A stretch of DNA of 64,000 nucleotides from Candidatus Melainabacteria bacterium (GCA_003153555.1 PLZS01000088.1:21180-85179); one strand, 5' to 3'; counted from the first letter of the stretch, positions 1-10,263 are shown. Program-made: numbers and translations. The notes: a model not told the origin generated them from the letters alone.

Positions 1-80
1 AAGGTCGCCCACATGCTTTTAAGCGCTTAGCACACGGCAAGCGATAGCACACGGCAAACCGATTGATTACTCTAAGAACA

Positions 81-1325
81 CTAGCGAAGATAATTCAATG
101 GATTGTTCGGCTTACCATCAACGCGGACTTCAAAGTGCAAGTGAGGACCAGTCGAGAAGCCCGTAGTTCCCTCGTGTCCGATCACATCGCCCTTGGAGAC
201 GTTTTGTCCAACCTCAACGTCAGCCTTCGACATATGCGCATACAACGTCGCCATGCCTTTGCCGTGGCTAATGATTACCACCTTGCCGTAGCCGCCGTAC
301 CAACCTGTGTAGAGAACATTGCCATTATCTGCAGCACGAATGGCTGAATGATTAGGTCCGGCAAGGTCAACTCCAGTATGAAATTTCCTCACTCCAAATA
401 TCGGATGTCGGCGCCAACCAAACGGTGAAGTTACCTGCGCGTTGATTGGCATAGCAAGACTGCCACTGCCGGTCGCCATATGCTTGTTAGATTTTCGATT
501 CGATGATTCCATCTGCTGAATCACTGTTTCCAACCGATGCGATTCACTGGCGAGTTGATGCTCTGCCTGTTCATAGAAAGCACGTTGTGTCTTGAGGCGC
601 TCAGCGACCTGCTGTTGCTCAAGCTTTTCCTTGGCGAAAGCCATTGCCTTCTGGGCAAATGCAGAGACAAGATCACCTAATTTATTGCGTTGTTCGCCAA
701 GCTGACCCTTCTTATCCACTAGTTGAGCGGTTTTCGCGCGCAAATCTTGCAGAAGTTTGCGGTCCATTTCCGCGATTCTTTCTTGGAAATAAAATCTGTC
801 CAGCAAAGCTTGAAGCGAATCAACGCTGATCAGCTGTTCCATCAATGAGACGCGCTGACCCTCGAAAATTTCGCGTAACCGTCGGGCCGCACTTTCAGAG
901 AGAATTTCCTCGGCTGACTGCGTCTTAGTAATTTTGATTTCGGTCTGCTTGATATTCGTTTCTGTTTTTTGCAGAGTATGTTCATGCACATGCAATACGC
1001 TGGTCGTATTGTTCAATTTTGTTTGTATGTGACTCAATTGGAGCAAAGCAATTTGCTCCTGCTTCCTTAATTGCGCGGCATGGTTATGAAGCTCCTGACG
1101 CTGTTTTTCAATTTGTTGCAGCCTTGTCCTGGAATCTCGACTAACGACAGGGCTGTCCAGCATCGAGTTCGCTGCCAAAACTGGCACAAGGTTGGTCGAC
1201 AAAGCAATAGCCGGCAGCAGCAGCCAGCCTGTAAGCTTTTTCAATTTTGTTCGGCGGTCCGACATAAGACGGAGATAGGCACGCTTGTCAGTAAGGGGTT
1301 CCGGGTCAGAGTGTACCATTGTCAT
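81..1325 (-). CDS. Secreted M23-family (LytM/EnvC-like) peptidoglycan peptidase with coiled-coil N-terminus
   Basis: Hydrophobic N-terminus, long coiled coil, C-terminal FGWRRHPIFGVRKFHTGVDLAGP...YAHMSK...TGFSTGPHLHFEVR typical of peptidase M23. Confidence 0.93.
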   Translation of the reverse strand: MTMVHSDPEPLTDKRAYLRLMSDRRTKLKKLTGWLLLPAIALSTNLVPVLAANSMLDSPVVSRDSRTRLQQIEKQRQELHNHAAQLRKQEQIALLQLSHIQTKLNNTTSVLHVHEHTLQKTETNIKQTEIKITKTQSAEEILSESAARRLREIFEGQRVSLMEQLISVDSLQALLDRFYFQERIAEMDRKLLQDLRAKTAQLVDKKGQLGEQRNKLGDLVSAFAQKAMAFAKEKLEQQQVAERLKTQRAFYEQAEHQLASESHRLETVIQQMESSNRKSNKHMATGSGSLAMPINAQVTSPFGWRRHPIFGVRKFHTGVDLAGPNHSAIRAADNGNVLYTGWYGGYGKVVIISHGKGMATLYAHMSKADVEVGQNVSKGDVIGHEGTTGFSTGPHLHFEVRVDGKPNNPLNYLR

Positions 1326-1475
1326 AAGGTGCTAAACGCTAGTCTGAACAAGCCTTAAGACCGAGCGTCACATTGCATATCGGTAACATTCCGACCATCG
1401 ATACGAACCATATAGATTACTAAATCCCTCTCATCCGCGAAAGCCCACTGGGCTTCCGAACAAGGCTCTCTTTAA

Positions 1476-1499
1476 AAATCAACCGTTGACGGTTGATTT
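1476..1499. repeat. Palindromic element AAATCAACCGTTGACGGTTGATTT (11-bp arms), member of the ACCGTTAACGGT repeat family
   Basis: Read directly; related copies at 48021 and 56560-56717. Confidence 0.75.
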
Positions 1500-1602
1500 A
1501 CTGAACATGGCAAAACGGTATAGCTGTAGCCAAGTTATAATTCAGGTTCATCAGAAGTTTTCACGCGGAATTCGGATTTGGTCTCTCTGTTAGAGATTAA
1601 GT

Positions 1603-1639
1603 CGAGCAGCTTGCTGCAGGAGCCGAGCAGCTTGCTGCA
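1603..1639. repeat. Two direct copies of CGAGCAGCTTGCTGCA, each a small hairpin, 21-bp period
   Basis: 1603-1618 and 1624-1639 identical; GCAGC-TT-GCTGC inverted repeat. Confidence 0.7.
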
Positions 1640-1747
1640 CAGACCCCACTAGTGTGCCCAGACTATCCTAGGATAAGTTCGAGTAACTAGTCGGAATGAC
1701 GGATAATTTATTGTTTTTAAGTTTGTTGGAAGGGCTTTAGCCAGGAA

Positions 1748-3199
1748 GTGAGCATGTTGAAAGAAATAGTTCAGTACCCACTCTCAATCAGAGGCATTAA
1801 ATCCGCGCCCATGGTCGAAGTGAAAAGCCCATACGACGGGCAAATCGTCGCCGCCGTCGGGCAGGCAGACGAAAAGGCAATTCTCACCGCCATTGAGGTG
1901 GCACAAGAAACGTTCAAGAAGGTCATGCAGAAAATGCCTGCTTTCCAAAGATCAGAAATTCTTGCCAAGACCTCCGCTCTGATCCTCAAACACGCGGAAG
2001 AATTGGCGAAAATAATCGCTCTAGAAGGCGGCAAACCTATTAAGGATGCGCGTGTAGAGGTATCCAGAGCGGCAAATACATTCGCCCTGGCCGCTAAAGA
2101 AGCCGTCAGATTGGACGGCGAGCAATTGCCAATGGATCTCTCTCCTGGAAACGATGGAAGAGTTGGCATTATTGTTCGTGAGCCTATCGGTGTGGTGGCG
2201 GCGGTAACACCATTTAACTTTCCGCTCAATTTGGTGGCACACAAATTGGCACCGGCTTTTGCCGCTGGTAACACCGTTGTATTGAAACCTTCATCTGCAA
2301 CACCGGTTGCCAGCTTTAGGCTGGCAGAGCTTTTAAAAGAAGCCGGTCTGCCTGATGGAGCACTACAAATAGTGCCTTGCCGTGGCGCGAACGGAATGAC
2401 TTTAATTAAGGACCCAAGAATTGCCCTTGTCAGCTTTACGGGCAGTCCTGAAGTGGGTTGGAACTTGCGCAAGGAAATTCACCCCGGTACTCGCATTGTT
2501 CTTGAGCTGGGCGGAAACGCCGGACTTGTTGTACACGATGATGCCGACCTCGAGCTAGCGGCGAAAGCAGCTTGTCGCGGGGGTTATGCCCATTCCGGAC
2601 AGACATGTATTTCAGTTCAGCGCGTTTACGTGCAAGCGAAAGTGTACGACCAGTTCGTCAAACTTTTTACTGAAATGGTTAGGGCGTTGAAGGTTGGAAA
2701 TCCGCTTGAAGACAGCACTGACATGGGTCCGCTCATCGACAAAGAATCCTGTGTGAAAACATTGGATTGGGTAAATAGTGCAGTCAAAGATGGTGCCAAA
2801 GTCCTCACTGGCGGTAAGAGTAAAGAGAGCAACAACCTTGTCGATCCAATCGTTTTAACAGAGACCAAAGCCGAGATGCTAGTTGTCTGCAAGGAAGTCT
2901 TTGGGCCGATTGTCTCTGTGATGAAATATGAAACATTGGATGACGCCATCGAGGCCATGAACGATTCGCGCTTCGGTATCCAAGCAGGCGTGTTCACAAA
3001 GGATCTCGAGGTTGCTTTCAAATTAGCGCGGCAAATTGATGTAGGCGGCGTAATCGTTAACGACGCACCTACTTATAGAGCGGACCACATGCCCTATGGT
3101 GGACGCAAAGAATCGGGTATAGGATTAGAAGGAGTTCGCTTCGCACTCCATGAAATGACACAGCCAAAGTTCATTTGCTTGAATCTTCCAAAGCTGTAA
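1748..3199 (+). CDS. Aldehyde dehydrogenase family protein (NAD(P)-dependent)
   Basis: ALDH motifs VTPFNFPLNLVAHKLAPAFAAGNTVVLKPSSATP, LELGGNAG, SGQTCISVQR, EVFGPIVSV; ATG alternative at 1754. Confidence 0.95.
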   Translation: MSMLKEIVQYPLSIRGIKSAPMVEVKSPYDGQIVAAVGQADEKAILTAIEVAQETFKKVMQKMPAFQRSEILAKTSALILKHAEELAKIIALEGGKPIKDARVEVSRAANTFALAAKEAVRLDGEQLPMDLSPGNDGRVGIIVREPIGVVAAVTPFNFPLNLVAHKLAPAFAAGNTVVLKPSSATPVASFRLAELLKEAGLPDGALQIVPCRGANGMTLIKDPRIALVSFTGSPEVGWNLRKEIHPGTRIVLELGGNAGLVVHDDADLELAAKAACRGGYAHSGQTCISVQRVYVQAKVYDQFVKLFTEMVRALKVGNPLEDSTDMGPLIDKESCVKTLDWVNSAVKDGAKVLTGGKSKESNNLVDPIVLTETKAEMLVVCKEVFGPIVSVMKYETLDDAIEAMNDSRFGIQAGVFTKDLEVAFKLARQIDVGGVIVNDAPTYRADHMPYGGRKESGIGLEGVRFALHEMTQPKFICLNLPKL

Positions 3200-3210
3200 T
3201 CGAGGGTATT

Positions 3211-3972
3211 ATGTCTACCAGGAAGCACATCGTTTGGCAAAGCATCAAAGATCTCGAAGGCGGTCTAATTGTCTCTTGTCAGGCAAGCGCCGGTGAGCCT
3301 TTGGCGGCTCCTACTCACATTCTCGCGCTCGCTCTCTCTGCCATCGCTGGTGGTGCCAAAGGCTTGCGCTTGGAAGGCGTAGAAAACATACAAGTGGTCA
3401 AACGAAGTTCACGCCTGCGAATCGGAGTGCCAATCTGCGGTCTGGTCAAGTCCGCAAAAGTGGCGCATGAAGACAGAACGAAAGTACCTTACATTACCAA
3501 TTGCTATTCTGATGCCGCAGCAATTGCCAATGCTGGTGCAGACATTATCGCTCTTGACGCCACAGCGCGACCACGACCCGATGGCTCAACAGCTGCAGAA
3601 ATGATTGATAAAATTCACAAAGAACTCGATAAGCCGGTTTGGGCTGACGTTGCCACATTTGCCGAAGGAATAGCGGCGTTGGAGGCAGGCGCCGACATAG
3701 TTTCAACAACTCTGTTTGGCTACACTGAAGAGACGATGATTCCTCGCGAGCAAGGACCTGGATTTGAGCTTCTCAAAGAATTGGTTAACCACTCGTCTGT
3801 GCCGGTCATTCTGGAAGGACGCGTTTGGCTGCCTGAAGAAGTTAAGCAAGCCTTTGAGCTAGGAGCCTACGCCGTAGTTGTCGGTTCTGCGATCACGAGG
3901 CCACATTTGATCACCGAGCGTTTTGTAAAATCAATTCCGGCTCGCCGCCCTAAGAAATCCACAGTCAGCTAA
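3211..3972 (+). CDS. nanE: Putative N-acetylmannosamine-6-phosphate 2-epimerase
   Basis: NanE-like GLIVSCQASAGEPL, GVENIQVVKR, PICGLVKS, ADIIALDATARPRP, GADIVSTTLFGYT; start placed at internal ATG. Confidence 0.9.
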   Translation: MSTRKHIVWQSIKDLEGGLIVSCQASAGEPLAAPTHILALALSAIAGGAKGLRLEGVENIQVVKRSSRLRIGVPICGLVKSAKVAHEDRTKVPYITNCYSDAAAIANAGADIIALDATARPRPDGSTAAEMIDKIHKELDKPVWADVATFAEGIAALEAGADIVSTTLFGYTEETMIPREQGPGFELLKELVNHSSVPVILEGRVWLPEEVKQAFELGAYAVVVGSAITRPHLITERFVKSIPARRPKKSTVS

Positions 3973-4004
3973 TTGCATCGCATCGGGAAGTTCCATAGCC
4001 ATTG

Positions 4005-5666
4005 ATGAATAATCCTTTCGTCCTGTGGCTTTTCCCTCCGCTGCTCTTGTCGGTTTATTCACTGTGGTCACATGGTCATTCTAAGATGAGCTGGGCGTGG
4101 TGCTTTTGGCTGCAAGGCGTGATCATCATCATCACATCTTTGCTTGGATTTTTTGTTGCGCCAGGTTGGCTATGGGCAACTCTAGCCTGGGGCGAAATCT
4201 TTTTGTTTTGGGCTTTTCCTCGAGTGCTTGTCGCTCGAATAGACTCGTCTATCACTGTGCTCAACGCTGATGCCGCGATGAGCGTAGCAAAACAACTTGA
4301 GTGGTTTTACTGGGGCCAGCCTGCAAAATTCTGGCGTGAAATGGTGCGCGCTGTCGCTTGCTTTATCAAGGCTGATGAAAAGGCGGGCAATGAAATTTTA
4401 GACACGTGGAAAGCGATGGTGCCAAAACCGCTGAAGGAGCAAATTGAGTCCTATCGTCTGACCGGTAATGTGATTCTTTGGAACTGGCAATATATCGTCG
4501 ATCAATACGAAATTCAGAAAAAAACGCCTGGCGCAAAAATTTCTAGCGGTTTGCTGATCTCCGCAAGCAGGGCTTATGGAGAACTAGGTGACTTGGAATC
4601 CGCTGCAAGATGCCTTGAAGAATCGAAACTAGAAGAATCACGATCGAGCGTTCGCGGAGTTGCCTTGTCGTTGATGCCGTATTTCTGTTTATCTGGAGAC
4701 CGCAAACGCGTCGATGAGATCATCTCGCTTATTGCCAATGGCAGTCAGGCTTTACCAGAGTATGCTCGCCAGTATTGGATGGGACGTTGCCTGGTCGCCT
4801 CCGGAGATGCCGCAGAGGCTCGAACTGTTTTCGCTCACGCACTTGAGTCGGCCAAAGCTAGCGCCACTAATTTTTCTGCATGGCAAAAAAGAATCGAAAA
4901 TCAAGTCCAAACGATTGAGTCAACCATGCCCACACCAAACAAATGGACAGCGCAGAATGAGCGGGTTTGGCGCATCTTTCAACGCATAAGTTTCATTCAA
5001 GACATCATTGCTCCGAATCGGCATTCATATGTAGTAGCCGGTCTTTGCATCATTATTACGATCGCCTATTTGATTTCGGATTTCCATACATATTTACCAA
5101 GCGCTGAGAGTGAACGGCTAAGCCTGGACATTTTTCGCTTTGGCGTGCTTGACCCGAAGCTCGTTTTAGCCGGCGAATACTGGCGTCTCCTGACATGCTT
5201 GTTTCTGCACAAAAATTTGGCTCACTGTTTTGTTAATGTGTTAGGACTTTATTGGTTCGGTCGCATTGCTCAAAATATTTTTGGCACGCCGCGTTTTTTG
5301 GCGATCTATTTCTTAAGTGGAATGCTCAGCGGAATTGCTCATACTCTTTTCGCGCCAGATACTTTAGCTGTTGGCGCATCTGGTGCGGTGATGGGCATCT
5401 TTGGAGCGGTGGCAGCGGGAATATTTCGCATGAAAGACTACCTGCCTGACAAAGTCTGGCGTGTCGAACTGTACTGGCTGGCAGCACTGGCAATAGTGAG
5501 CATTATTTCCGATCAAATCATTCCTCAAGTCGCGGTTTTTGCGCACATGGGTGGAATGGTGGCCGGACTCGTATTTGGTCTAATTGTTCGAGTTCCTAAG
5601 CCCGCCTATGCTTTAACAGGCATTCAAGTTGACGAACCATTGGGAAAAGGTCTGCAAGCGAAGTGA
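4005..5666 (+). CDS. Rhomboid-family intramembrane serine protease with N-terminal membrane segment and TPR-like soluble region
   Basis: C-terminal rhomboid core FLHKNLAHCFVNVLGLYWFG, VGASGAVMGIFGAVAAG (GxSG), HMGGMVAGLVFG; internal helical repeat region. Confidence 0.88.
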   Translation: MNNPFVLWLFPPLLLSVYSLWSHGHSKMSWAWCFWLQGVIIIITSLLGFFVAPGWLWATLAWGEIFLFWAFPRVLVARIDSSITVLNADAAMSVAKQLEWFYWGQPAKFWREMVRAVACFIKADEKAGNEILDTWKAMVPKPLKEQIESYRLTGNVILWNWQYIVDQYEIQKKTPGAKISSGLLISASRAYGELGDLESAARCLEESKLEESRSSVRGVALSLMPYFCLSGDRKRVDEIISLIANGSQALPEYARQYWMGRCLVASGDAAEARTVFAHALESAKASATNFSAWQKRIENQVQTIESTMPTPNKWTAQNERVWRIFQRISFIQDIIAPNRHSYVVAGLCIIITIAYLISDFHTYLPSAESERLSLDIFRFGVLDPKLVLAGEYWRLLTCLFLHKNLAHCFVNVLGLYWFGRIAQNIFGTPRFLAIYFLSGMLSGIAHTLFAPDTLAVGASGAVMGIFGAVAAGIFRMKDYLPDKVWRVELYWLAALAIVSIISDQIIPQVAVFAHMGGMVAGLVFGLIVRVPKPAYALTGIQVDEPLGKGLQAK

Positions 5667-5775
5667 AATGGTGCAGATATGTTACGGACCCGTGACCTGA
5701 TGTTGAAACAAGTCAAAACATTGGGCATCATGACCTATATAAATGTACAATCGAAAAGTTAGATTGTGAGCAGTT

Positions 5776-6333
5776 ATGCACGATTGTCCAACATGTCAGG
5801 TGCCTTTGCATGGTCACGAGGAAGTTTGTCCCTCATGCGGCACAAAACAGTACGTAAAACCTGAGTTTCGCAGATCCAATTTGCCTAAACCCCCAGGTGT
5901 AAATCCAATGCCGTTCATAGTTGTGCTAGTCGGACTTGTCCTCGTTATCTTCGTTTGCGCTCAGAATAGTTGGATCGGTCAGGTGTTCCACCGTGGACCT
6001 GTGGTTGAAGATCCAATGGATAAGATGACAATTTTGGATGCTCGCAACGCCATTGAGACACAAATAAATCAAGGGCTGACCGCAGTTGGATCAACTGCTA
6101 AGTTCGCTTACAAAGTGGCCGGTGAGCCGTCCACTAAAGATGTTCAAAAGCCTTGTGAGTTGACAGTTGACACTGAACTCAAAGATCCGAAACAACACAA
6201 GTCAATTGTTGATCCGATCAAGCAGTATATGGAAAAAGCTCAAGTGCTTACTTTGACGATGAATGACTCAAAGTCTCACGCCACATGGACATATAACCTA
6301 GGACCTGCAGCGCAGGAGGCACCCGCACAGTAA
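5776..6333 (+). CDS. Zinc-ribbon, single-TM protein of unknown function
   Basis: N-terminal CPTCQVPLHGHEEVCPSCG followed by one hydrophobic helix. Confidence 0.75.
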   Translation: MHDCPTCQVPLHGHEEVCPSCGTKQYVKPEFRRSNLPKPPGVNPMPFIVVLVGLVLVIFVCAQNSWIGQVFHRGPVVEDPMDKMTILDARNAIETQINQGLTAVGSTAKFAYKVAGEPSTKDVQKPCELTVDTELKDPKQHKSIVDPIKQYMEKAQVLTLTMNDSKSHATWTYNLGPAAQEAPAQ

Positions 6334-6354
6334 CACTGTGCATGGTGCTTAGAA

Positions 6355-8088
6355 TTATTGAGCTGCTTGGCGATACTCTTTATCAAGCAAAGCGTTGCCT
6401 TTGCCAACTCGTGTGCGTGAAAGATTGGGTGCTTCCTTGTAGACGTCGTCGTATAGAAAGGATACGAACCCGACCATTCGGGCGTAAAATTTATCTCCTT
6501 CTGCACCGCCCAGCTTGTCTGCCTGCTGTGTAATAACACCAACCCACTCCGTGCCAGTTCCTCTCCAGCGGGGCTGAAGATAGTAAGTTTTGTTCAAGTA
6601 GATTGGCAAATAGTTTGGAAAGTCGCTTAGCCCGATCGAAATAATCTTTTCGTACATTGGTGTGTCTCGCTTCTGCCCGGCACCCAGAAAGTTTACTTGA
6701 GCAATTGAAAACCATTCAGGAGTAATAGGACCAGCATTTAATGCCTGATGCAACTGCTCACTGGCCAAATACAAACGGCGTTTGAATTCCAACCACTGTG
6801 CCGCATTAACGTCCTTGCCCCAACCAGATCCCCGCGCCTTCCAGGCATAGTTGTTGTAAAAGTCCGCTAGCACCATATGTGGTATCGGTGAACCAGGCGT
6901 AGCCTTCAGCCAATCATCAAGCAATGTTAGTCGGTCTTGCCAGGCCTTGTCTGGCGCCGCCTCTAAGTCCGATAAAGCTGAACGGAGGTTGTCAACCAGC
7001 TCGTAACCTGAGCGATTCTGTATACGGGAAGTGGTTGCTTGATCGAATGCTTTGTTGAGTTCGCTGAATTTTTTTTCTCGGAGTAGTGTCAATGACTGTT
7101 TAACAATTGCTTTATCACCATGGGCGATGGCAAGCGATGAATGTGGTGGTTTCGGTTTATTCTTCAAATCAGTCAGGATAGATTGGATCTCGAGTTTCCA
7201 TAAGTCATCAAGGACTTCTCTGTGGTAATTCTCTTGCCCTTTGAGTTTAGCGAACGCGGCATTTGCTTGATCCAGATAATCCTTGGCCACTTTTGTTTGA
7301 CCAATGTCGGCGTTTAGCCGACCCAGTAATCCCAACAAATGTGCCACCCGAATAGGATCATTCAGTTCGCTTTTGGTCAGCGCCAATGTATCCTTTATTG
7401 ATTGAACGTTAGGCTTGTAGCTGGGCTCCTGCAAGCAAATCTGATGTTCACAATAGCCTTTCATCATTTGACTATATGATTGATAGTCCGTGAGCTTTTT
7501 TTGCGCGCATAACAATGAACACTTTTCGAAAAGGTCTCGCGCTTCACCGTATTCCTTATGTTTCATCAAAGCGTCGCCGTAATCGAACATCAGGCTCGCT
7601 CGGCTCTGCATCGGAGCGTTCTCCTTGGCGGCGCTGTCAAGCGCCTTCTCGATATCAATTTTTGCAGAATACCAGTTAGGGTTTTTGATGGCTTTCCGGA
7701 AAGCAACTACTTCCGGAGGAGCGAAATAGACATTTTGCACATACGGCCAGAGAAAATTAATAAACATCCCTAAAAATGCTGCAAATAGCATCCCCACTGC
7801 CGCTATAACCAAACGCTTCTGTTCGTTCTTGCCCGATTGCTTTGGTGATTGTTTTTCCCATTGATCTTGAGATGGTCTTCGTTTAGCGAAGCGGGGAAGA
7901 AGCGTTACCGTTGCTACCGGTTCTACTGGTTCTACGAAACGGCGGTCCACAGTTAGCGGTTGTTTGTTTTCCGATTCTGGAGTGCTGGGATTCACCTTGT
8001 CGTTGTCGATTTGCTTATCATCAGTGTCGTCCTCAGACACGACAAACTCCTGTGACAATTTCAGATCGACTGGTTTTTCTTGATCCAT
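6355..8088 (-). CDS. Membrane-anchored TPR-like protein, unknown function
   Basis: One TM helix (LVIAAVGMLFAAFLGMFINFLW), then helical repeats; no catalytic motif seen. Confidence 0.7.
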   Translation of the reverse strand: MDQEKPVDLKLSQEFVVSEDDTDDKQIDNDKVNPSTPESENKQPLTVDRRFVEPVEPVATVTLLPRFAKRRPSQDQWEKQSPKQSGKNEQKRLVIAAVGMLFAAFLGMFINFLWPYVQNVYFAPPEVVAFRKAIKNPNWYSAKIDIEKALDSAAKENAPMQSRASLMFDYGDALMKHKEYGEARDLFEKCSLLCAQKKLTDYQSYSQMMKGYCEHQICLQEPSYKPNVQSIKDTLALTKSELNDPIRVAHLLGLLGRLNADIGQTKVAKDYLDQANAAFAKLKGQENYHREVLDDLWKLEIQSILTDLKNKPKPPHSSLAIAHGDKAIVKQSLTLLREKKFSELNKAFDQATTSRIQNRSGYELVDNLRSALSDLEAAPDKAWQDRLTLLDDWLKATPGSPIPHMVLADFYNNYAWKARGSGWGKDVNAAQWLEFKRRLYLASEQLHQALNAGPITPEWFSIAQVNFLGAGQKRDTPMYEKIISIGLSDFPNYLPIYLNKTYYLQPRWRGTGTEWVGVITQQADKLGGAEGDKFYARMVGFVSFLYDDVYKEAPNLSRTRVGKGNALLDKEYRQAAQ

Positions 8089-8190
8089 ATAATTATTCCG
8101 CTACACAATTGATAGTGCGATTAGTAACGCAGTCGGTGGTTAGATGCAAGGCATGATTCGATTATTCCACTGCCAGGTTCTAATCAATCC

Positions 8191-10152
8191 TCACTTAGAC
8201 AGCTTCGCGATCATTCCGGCTATCGATATTGGTGTCGCCGATGGTGCCGACTCGGCAACCGAAAGTCCTAAGGCCCGCGAGCGAATATTAGTTAGGAAGC
8301 CTGTAGACCAAGCTGGAAGCTCAATTGGAGTGCCTACATAATTTGTGTGCATCTGCCAGGCTACTTTGCGTGCGTTTATTAGTCTGGATACTAACAAATC
8401 ACTCAATTCTTTGTTGATTTCAGTTTCATGCCAGGCATTAGTATTGATATTTCCAGCCTTTGCCTGCTCAGCGTAATACTCAACATTTTTTGGAAGTGGG
8501 CTGAGCATGCGGCGTGTCATTGACTCTTCATCCCCCAGTCTCTGCAATAAATTGAGAGTTGCCCCGGGCTCATTTAACTTCTTCAATTCGCCATCTATGC
8601 GGATTTGAGTGCCGATGGGATTTCCGGTTATTGGTTCATCTGCGACAAGCCCTCGCAAGAAACTTAGCCGATAATCATGATGAACAAATTCGTGCACACT
8701 TGTTTCGGCAGTTGCTGAAGAGAGCCCGGTTCTTAAAATACGATCGTTGAGACTAACGATTCGACCAGCGCTCTGGTACGTGCCATCAGCCTCATTGCTC
8801 ATTACCTTTACTGATCCTAGTTTTGGCAGACCGGCTTCCTGAGCAATCTCGTTTAAGGTCTTGTTCAATGCAGGTTCTACATTTGTCTCGATAGCATGCG
8901 TACGAACTAAATCACCATAAGTTTTTTCGGCAGCGCCAATTTCTTCAATCATTGGACCTAAAGCCGGATGAGTTTGCTGCAGGTCCACATTCCTGACGAT
9001 TTTGCTGAGCGGCATTTCGTTCAGTGATGAATCCGCAGCAACATAATTTAGAAGCCGCTCTGAGGCTGTTGACCAGCTCTCGTAAGCATTTGTTCGGGCG
9101 GCTACTCTCGCGGGTGAAGCGTATGCTTTCAACTCAGGAATATCTAACCGACTGATGAAGGCATCAATGTTTGCATCACTTGAAAGTTTGGTGGCAGAAG
9201 CAATTTTGCGAATCTCGCTCAAAACCTGTGGACGTTGCTCAATTGGCCAATCATTGAGAGCCAGATGCTGACGCTCCAGGGTCGGTTTGGTGACTATTTC
9301 AGCCTTATAAGCTTCATAATTTTGGGGGCGCAGATTTGGTCGATTTTCAGCTAACCAGGTAAGCATCGGCGAACGCATAGGTGAGGCGTCGTTGACGTTG
9401 TTTCGGATGAATTCTTCCGAAGTCGGGGCATTTGTTCGGAAGATGTTGTTGTCGGCTGGCGTCAGTCTGACCTGGGCTTTGTTCAGTGTAGCGTCGGCTA
9501 TTCCAAACACCGCTCCAAACGCCGCATACTGGCCTGTCCTGGACAGCAAAGTGTTTAAATCTGCCCCGGGCTTTCCATGCAAGAATGCCTCAAGTTCAGC
9601 ATTAGCCACTCCACCAGCCGCTCCAGAAAACGCATGCAGAGAGATGCTCTCGGCAATTCCTCGCCGTCCCGCACGGCGAACAAAATCGTTTTCGCCTAAA
9701 AATTGCGACGTCCCGCCCATAGCGGCGAAAGTGCCGGCGGCGATGGCTGCGCTTCTTGTTTTAGCCCAGAGGAAATTCGGCTCATTGTCGGCGACCGGAT
9801 GAAGCACATCTACTGCCGTACCACTCAACACGGTCTCCCAAAGCTTGATTGGCGCCGCAGCATTGACCATCCCCGCTCTAGTCAAGCCTGAGCGCAGTCC
9901 CTTCGAAGCGAGTACGAACTGACCAACGGTTGCTACCGTGTCACCAGCGAACGTCCAATTGTTGCTTTCCTTCGGCGCCGAAATAAGCTCCAAAGGGTGC
10001 AGATTTTGGTTCGTCACCTTATTGAATATTTGGGTGACGCCATCAATTGGCGTTTGCACAAACGTGTGCGCGGTGGCCTGAACAAAATCGCTTGGACCGT
10101 CTAGGATCCGGCGTTCGGAGGCAGTATTGGGACTTTTGTCCTGGGGAGGCAT
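8191..10152 (-). CDS. Large uncharacterised protein with a zincin-like HExxH motif
   Basis: 653-aa ORF; ETSVHEFVHHDYRLSFLRG contains HEFVH. Confidence 0.65.
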   Translation of the reverse strand: MPPQDKSPNTASERRILDGPSDFVQATAHTFVQTPIDGVTQIFNKVTNQNLHPLELISAPKESNNWTFAGDTVATVGQFVLASKGLRSGLTRAGMVNAAAPIKLWETVLSGTAVDVLHPVADNEPNFLWAKTRSAAIAAGTFAAMGGTSQFLGENDFVRRAGRRGIAESISLHAFSGAAGGVANAELEAFLHGKPGADLNTLLSRTGQYAAFGAVFGIADATLNKAQVRLTPADNNIFRTNAPTSEEFIRNNVNDASPMRSPMLTWLAENRPNLRPQNYEAYKAEIVTKPTLERQHLALNDWPIEQRPQVLSEIRKIASATKLSSDANIDAFISRLDIPELKAYASPARVAARTNAYESWSTASERLLNYVAADSSLNEMPLSKIVRNVDLQQTHPALGPMIEEIGAAEKTYGDLVRTHAIETNVEPALNKTLNEIAQEAGLPKLGSVKVMSNEADGTYQSAGRIVSLNDRILRTGLSSATAETSVHEFVHHDYRLSFLRGLVADEPITGNPIGTQIRIDGELKKLNEPGATLNLLQRLGDEESMTRRMLSPLPKNVEYYAEQAKAGNINTNAWHETEINKELSDLLVSRLINARKVAWQMHTNYVGTPIELPAWSTGFLTNIRSRALGLSVAESAPSATPISIAGMIAKLSK

Positions 10153-10263
10153 GGGGAACTGACAATCGCTGAAGGAACCGCTAGTATAGGCGCGGCGCCC
10201 GCTGTTGTCAGTGGTGGAATCCCCATAGTGCTATGCTGGCTCGTGGGGTGTAGCGGAGGGGTC

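Noticed and set aside
1603-1639. GCAGCTTGCTGC resembling the 16S rRNA V1 helix
   Set aside because: Only ~16 bp and duplicated; no flanking rRNA sequence, so coincidental.
1771-2472. 233-aa minus-strand ORF
   Set aside because: Antisense to the clearly coding aldehyde dehydrogenase; no domain resemblance.
5252-5449. Alternate-frame ORF within the rhomboid gene
   Set aside because: Overlaps a conserved catalytic domain in another frame; no supporting signals.
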